Below, piece after piece: positions 47,031-64,000 of a stretch of DNA of 64,000 nucleotides (within the stretch, counting starts at the first letter, position 1; each line of letters opens with the position of its first letter). Source of the stretch: Luscinia megarhynchos (taxonomy: Eukaryota; Chordata; Aves; Passeriformes; Turdidae); NCBI GenBank assembly GCA_034336665.1, contig CM067572.1, forward strand, positions 985,786 through 1,049,785, written 5' to 3'. Both the position numbers and the translations under genes were made by a program. The notes beneath the pieces were generated by a model. That model saw only the letters and a program-made list of their open reading frames with translations. It was not told the origin of the DNA and made no database searches.

Positions 47031-47035
47031 TCTCC

Positions 47036-47290
47036 CCCGATCCCCTCGAAAGGCTCCCCGATCCCCTCGGAAAGGTTCCCCTGATCCCCTCGGAAGGTTC
47101 CTCCGATCCCCTCGAAAGGCTGCCCCGATCCCCTCGGAAAGGTTCCCCTGATCCCCTCGGAAAGGTTCCTCCGATCCCCTCGGAAAGGCTCCCCCGATCC
47201 CCTCGGAAAGGCTCCCCCGATCCCCTCGGAAAGGCTCCCCCGATCCCCTCGGAAAGGCTCCCCGATCCCCTCGGAAAGGCTCCCCTCAAC
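47036..47290. repeat. 23-base minisatellite, GATCCCCTCGGAAAGGCTCC core
   Basis: About 11 tandem units of 22-23 bases, differing mainly in GGCTCC/GGTTCC and the number of C before GATCCC. Frames through it read as S-P-R-K-G repeats and are artefacts. Confidence 0.93.
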
Positions 47291-47599
47291 CCTCCAAAGG
47301 ACAGGCTCCCTCTGTGCAAGCTCTCCTCAGCCCCCAAGGGCAGGATCTCCATTATTTCCCCTATGACAGCTTCCCCTCAGCCAGGACTGATCTCCTCATC
47401 CACAGGCTCCCCTTTGCCCAATATCCCTTGGGCCAAGCACAGGATCGGCTCCATTTCCTCCAGACTGGATCCCCTCACCTGCTCCCTCAGAACCCTCTGG
47501 GACAAGCTCCCCTCAGCCCCCCCAAACACGAGATCCCCAAGACTGGATCCCTTCACGCCCCTCTGCCCAAGCCGCCTTCAGCCCCTCCTCAGCGGGCGC

Positions 47600-48160
47600 A
47601 GCCGGGATGCAGCAGCCTCCGTTCCCCCGTCCCTCCCCGCCTGCCTGCTGCGTGCTGCCGCCCGCCTTCCCCCGCCCTGCCGCGCTCCCCCCGCTCGCCG
47701 CCCGCGGTGATCCGCGCTGAGCTCACGGCCGCGCCTCACGACACCCCGGCTCGGCACGTCAGCCCCGCCATCGCGTGAGAGCCGCCGCCCCCCCGCCCGC
47801 CGCCATCACGCACGGCGGGAACAGCTGCCGGCACGGCGCGGCCAGACCCCGCTCCCAGACCCCGCTCCCAGCCAAGGCGGGCCCTCGCCAGCTCCTATTA
47901 ATGTAGATCTTAATTAATGACCCCCGCGGGGGGCGAGCCGCCCTTCACACGCAACGCGCTCCCCCCTCGGCCCGCGCCTGGCGTGGAAGCACGAAGAGGT
48001 TAAAATGGAGGCGGGGGCGTGAGGCGGCTGCCAAGGCGGGATTAGCGCAGCTCGGAGCTCGGCACGCAAGGCGGGACGGGGCACGGCGGCCACACGCGAG
48101 GTGACACGCGTGGCACCGGAGGGAGGCGGGGGCAGCGGGCCGAGCGGGCGCACCGTGCCC
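47600..48160. promoter_or_regulatory. CpG island with four full AHR response motifs
   Basis: CpG-dense sequence not assigned to any gene. Full TNGCGTG motifs occur at 47771-47777 (plus) and, on the minus strand, at 47948-47954, 48063-48069 and 48093-48099. Further GCGTG cores lie at 47981, 48017 and 48108 (plus) and 47807 (minus). An A/T-rich homeodomain-like core (TAATTAAT, 47911-47918) sits inside. It may be an enhancer or the promoter of an unannotated transcript, about 1.8 kb upstream of LEKR1 and 18.5 kb downstream of TIPARP. Confidence 0.5.
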
Positions 48161-48769
48161 TCAGCCGATCCTCAGCCTTTGCATCCGTCCGTAAGCACCT
48201 ACTCACCCATTTTTCCTTCCCCCAACTCACTATTTTCTCCTCTTTCTGTTGCAATTTTCCTTTTTTTTTTTAATAAAGCTGTTTCCATCCCCTAAAATTC
48301 ACTACTTTCTTCAATCCCCCTTTTCTCCCCTAGTGAGCTCCCAACCTTACTGACGCTTCACCTCAGAAATGACTCTGTAAATTAAATTAAAATCACCTCG
48401 TTTTATTGCCATGGCCTGCCCCCAGTTTTTTGTGTGTGTCCCTAAATTATAGTTTTGGGGGTGTATTGTTTTATACAAGGGAATGTTTTGGGGATGTAGG
48501 AATTGCTTTGGGCAGATGGTCCCTGCTGTATGATCAAAACCCAGCAGCGATTTTGGAGCAAACAGGAACCCACCAGCGCTGGTAAGAAGGGCAGAAAGTG
48601 GAATTAATCCCGTTGAAACTCCCGAATCTCGCTGCCAATCCTCCCCTGATTTATTTATTTTCGTGGCTGTGTGCGCTCCAGTAGTCTCAGCGGGCCCAGA
48701 CGGTTCATCCCGAGGTTGAGCTCGTGCCTCGGCTCTGACACGCAGATGACCCGGCTGCCAGGGCCGGAT

Positions 48770-49595
48770 TTGGGGTGCCGGGGACTAACTGGGGATGGCA
48801 TGGGTGGCTTTGGGGTGTCACAGCCGAATTCGGGCCGGTAGGGCTGAATTAGGGGTGTCAGATGCTGGTTGGAGGTGTCAGGAGGGGCTTTGGGGTGTCA
48901 CGGTTAAATTTGGGCTGGCTGTGGGGGGAAGAAGTGATTTTGGGGTGTCAGGATAGAATTTGGGGAGGCAGAGACAGGTTTGGGCCAAATTTGGGATATT
49001 GGGGCTTTGTGAGCACACGGCAAAATTTGGGGTGGCAGGGCCGAATCTGGGATGTCAGGTTTTGGCTTAGGGGTGTCAGGGTTTGACTTTGGGCTGTTGG
49101 GGGGGTTTGGTGTGGTAGGGCCGAATGGGGGGTGGCAAGGTTTGGCTTTGGGGTGTCAAAGTCGAATTCGAGATGTTGGGACCAGCTTTGGGGTGTCAGG
49201 GGGAATTTGGTGTGTCAGGGGGGAATTTGGGGTGCCAGGGTTTGGCTTTGGTGTGTCAAAGTCGACTTCAGGATATCGGGGTTGGCTTCAGGGTGTCAGG
49301 TCCAAATTTGAGATGTTGGGGCCAGATTCAGGATGTCAGAGCCATATTTGGGGTGACAAGGTTTGGTTTTGGGGTACCAAGGTCCAATTTGAGATGCCTG
49401 AGCTGTTTTTGGTCTGTCAGGGACGAATTTGGGGTGTTCAAATTTGGTTTTGGGTGCCAAGGCTCAATTTGAGATGTCGGAGCTGTTTTTGGGGTGTCAG
49501 GGCCGAATTTGGGGTGTCAAGGTTTGGTTTTGGGGTACCAAGGCCCAGTTTGGGATGCCGGGGCTGTCTTTGGGGTGTCAGGGGGGGAATTTGGG
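48770..49595. repeat. Degenerate minisatellite with higher-order structure upstream of LEKR1
   Basis: Basic units of about 20 bases vary around TTTGGGGTGTCAGGGCCGAA. Near the right end, groups of four recur in fixed order (…GGTTTGGTTTTGGGGTACCA, then a GGGATGCCGGGGCTG-type unit, then TTTGGGGTGTCAGG), giving a higher-order period of about 80 bases. It stops about 20 bases before the LEKR1 CpG promoter. Confidence 0.88.
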
Positions 49596-49614
49596 GCGCA
49601 TTAAACCCCGAAAT

Positions 49615-49870
49615 GCAGCGAGCCGGGCCGCGCTCCCCTCACGCCCCTCACGCCCCTCACGCCCCTCACGCCCCCCGCCCCCGCCCCAGCCCGCGCCGCG
49701 CACGCGCCGTTGCCGCGGTTACGGCGGACGCCGCGGCCACAAAATGGCGGCGACCGCCGCGCCCCCCCCGCCCCTCACGGGTCCCCCGTGCCGGGACCCC
49801 GGCGGGCCCTGAGCCCCGAACCCCGAACCCCGGCCGCTCCCGGAGCCCTGAGCCCAGCCTGCCGGAGGCC
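49615..49870 (+). promoter_or_regulatory. LEKR1 CpG-island promoter with NRF1 and YY1 motifs
   Basis: A GC-rich TATA-less block precedes the LEKR1 start. An NRF1 core GCGCACGCGC lies at 49698-49707. A YY1-type AAAATGGCGGC lies at 49741-49751, in the orientation usual just downstream of start sites. Transcription probably starts near 49710-49745 (inference). A four-copy CACGCCCCT repeat lies at about 49637-49672. Confidence 0.75.
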
Positions 49871-63441
<13,571 letters not shown>

Positions 63442-63557
63442 GTAAAAAAGCATCCTGCAACCATTTTGGGAAGAGAAAAAAGGATCCTATTGTATTCAGA
63501 AATATTCCTTTCCTAGCAGTTGTTCAGTGTGGATGAGCTGCTGTTTCACTGCAGCAC

Positions 63558-63720
63558 AAAATCACAGAATATCCTGAGCTGGGGGGGATCAAGTCCATGC
63601 TCAGGACAACCCAGAGATCCCAAATGAACCTCTGGGGGTCGGTTTGGTCAGGGCTGGGGATGTGCATCTCCCACCTCCCTCTGTCCCTGTGGGCTCCTGG
63701 AGCAGCTCAGGAACCCCAGA
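63558..63720 (-). mobile_element. CR1 fragment in LEKR1 intron 4
   Basis: AAATCACAGAATATCCTGAG, CTGGGGGGGATCAAGTCCAT and GCTCAGGACAACCCAGAGAT form a reverse CR1 end (ATCACAGAATATCCTGAG terminus). Confidence 0.8.
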
Positions 63721-63854
63721 TCTGCTTGCCCCAGCACTGCCCCCTCGGGCTGGGCTTCCATGGGCAGTGAATTCCTCAGTGATTGCTTTGTTCCCACTGG
63801 GAAGGGCTCTGGGGCAGCCCAGACACTGACCCAGCAGGGAGCTGGGAGCCCTGG

Positions 63855-63902
63855 GCTACAAAGGGCTCCAAAGGGCTCCCAAAGGGCTCCAAAGGGCTCC
63901 TG
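63855..63902. repeat. Short AAAGGGCTCC repeat
   Basis: Five near-tandem AAAGGGCTCC copies, spaced 10-11 bases, near the right end of the window. Confidence 0.8.
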
Positions 63903-64000
63903 CCTGCTGGAAATGTGTGCCCAGAACATCCCCCCCAGTCTCCACTCCTGCAGGAACATGAAGTGTCAGTGCCCACATGGCACAGGAATGTGTCCTGAGG

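Noticed and set aside
46465..47151. 228-codon frame near the 23-base array
   Set aside because: It ends in the minisatellite (S-P-R-K repeats), and the upstream part shows no recognisable domain.

Overview
The window is nuclear DNA from a vertebrate, almost certainly a bird. Its three protein-coding genes are split into short exons with GT-AG introns. The interspersed repeats are mostly 5'-truncated CR1 LINE tails, the main avian retrotransposon. CpG-rich promoters and many GC-rich minisatellites resemble a gene-dense avian chromosome. I infer the species group only; nothing here fixes the species.

The gene order is SSR3 (minus strand, 3' end off the left edge), TIPARP (plus, complete) and LEKR1 (plus, 3' end off the right edge). 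The same three genes are neighbours on human 3q25.31, so this is conserved synteny. SSR3 encodes the gamma subunit of the ER translocon-associated protein complex; coding exons at 2550-2688, 1539-1665, 1011-1109, 665-796 and 1-35. TIPARP (PARP7) encodes a CCCH-zinc-finger/WWE/ADP-ribosyltransferase protein; the coding exons I joined (15636-16549, 23689-23857, 25036-25217, 27828-28103, 28820-29267) give one 662-residue reading frame with the H-Y-I catalytic triad. LEKR1 encodes a coiled-coil protein of unknown function; exons at 49871-49918, 57718-57932, 62735-62854 and 63266-63441. The three genes have no evident joint pathway; they are ordinary neighbours.

Layout: 1-2.7 kb SSR3; 2.8-13.3 kb intergenic, with minisatellites at both ends and a large two-state array at 6.36-7.81 kb; 13.3-13.9 kb TIPARP promoter with a cluster of dioxin-response cores and a G-run repeat; 13.7-29.5 kb TIPARP, including a ~670-base pyrimidine-rich tract that ends at an exon acceptor and a minisatellite that grew inside a CR1 copy; 29.5-49.6 kb intergenic, with at least seven tandem arrays (the largest a 51-bp satellite at 41.8-43.2 kb) and a CpG island at ~47.6-48.2 kb with four full AHR-response motifs; 49.6-64 kb LEKR1, with an 87/71-bp array in its second intron.

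No bacterial, phage or CRISPR feature is present. The very long open frames in several places come from tandem repeats whose unit is a multiple of three or that lack stop codons, not from genes. The most interesting signals are regulatory and structural: the two AHR-motif clusters flanking TIPARP, the giant pyrimidine tract at an acceptor, arrays born from CR1 sequence, arrays with two monomer lengths, and a possible in-frame cassette exon in LEKR1 intron 1.
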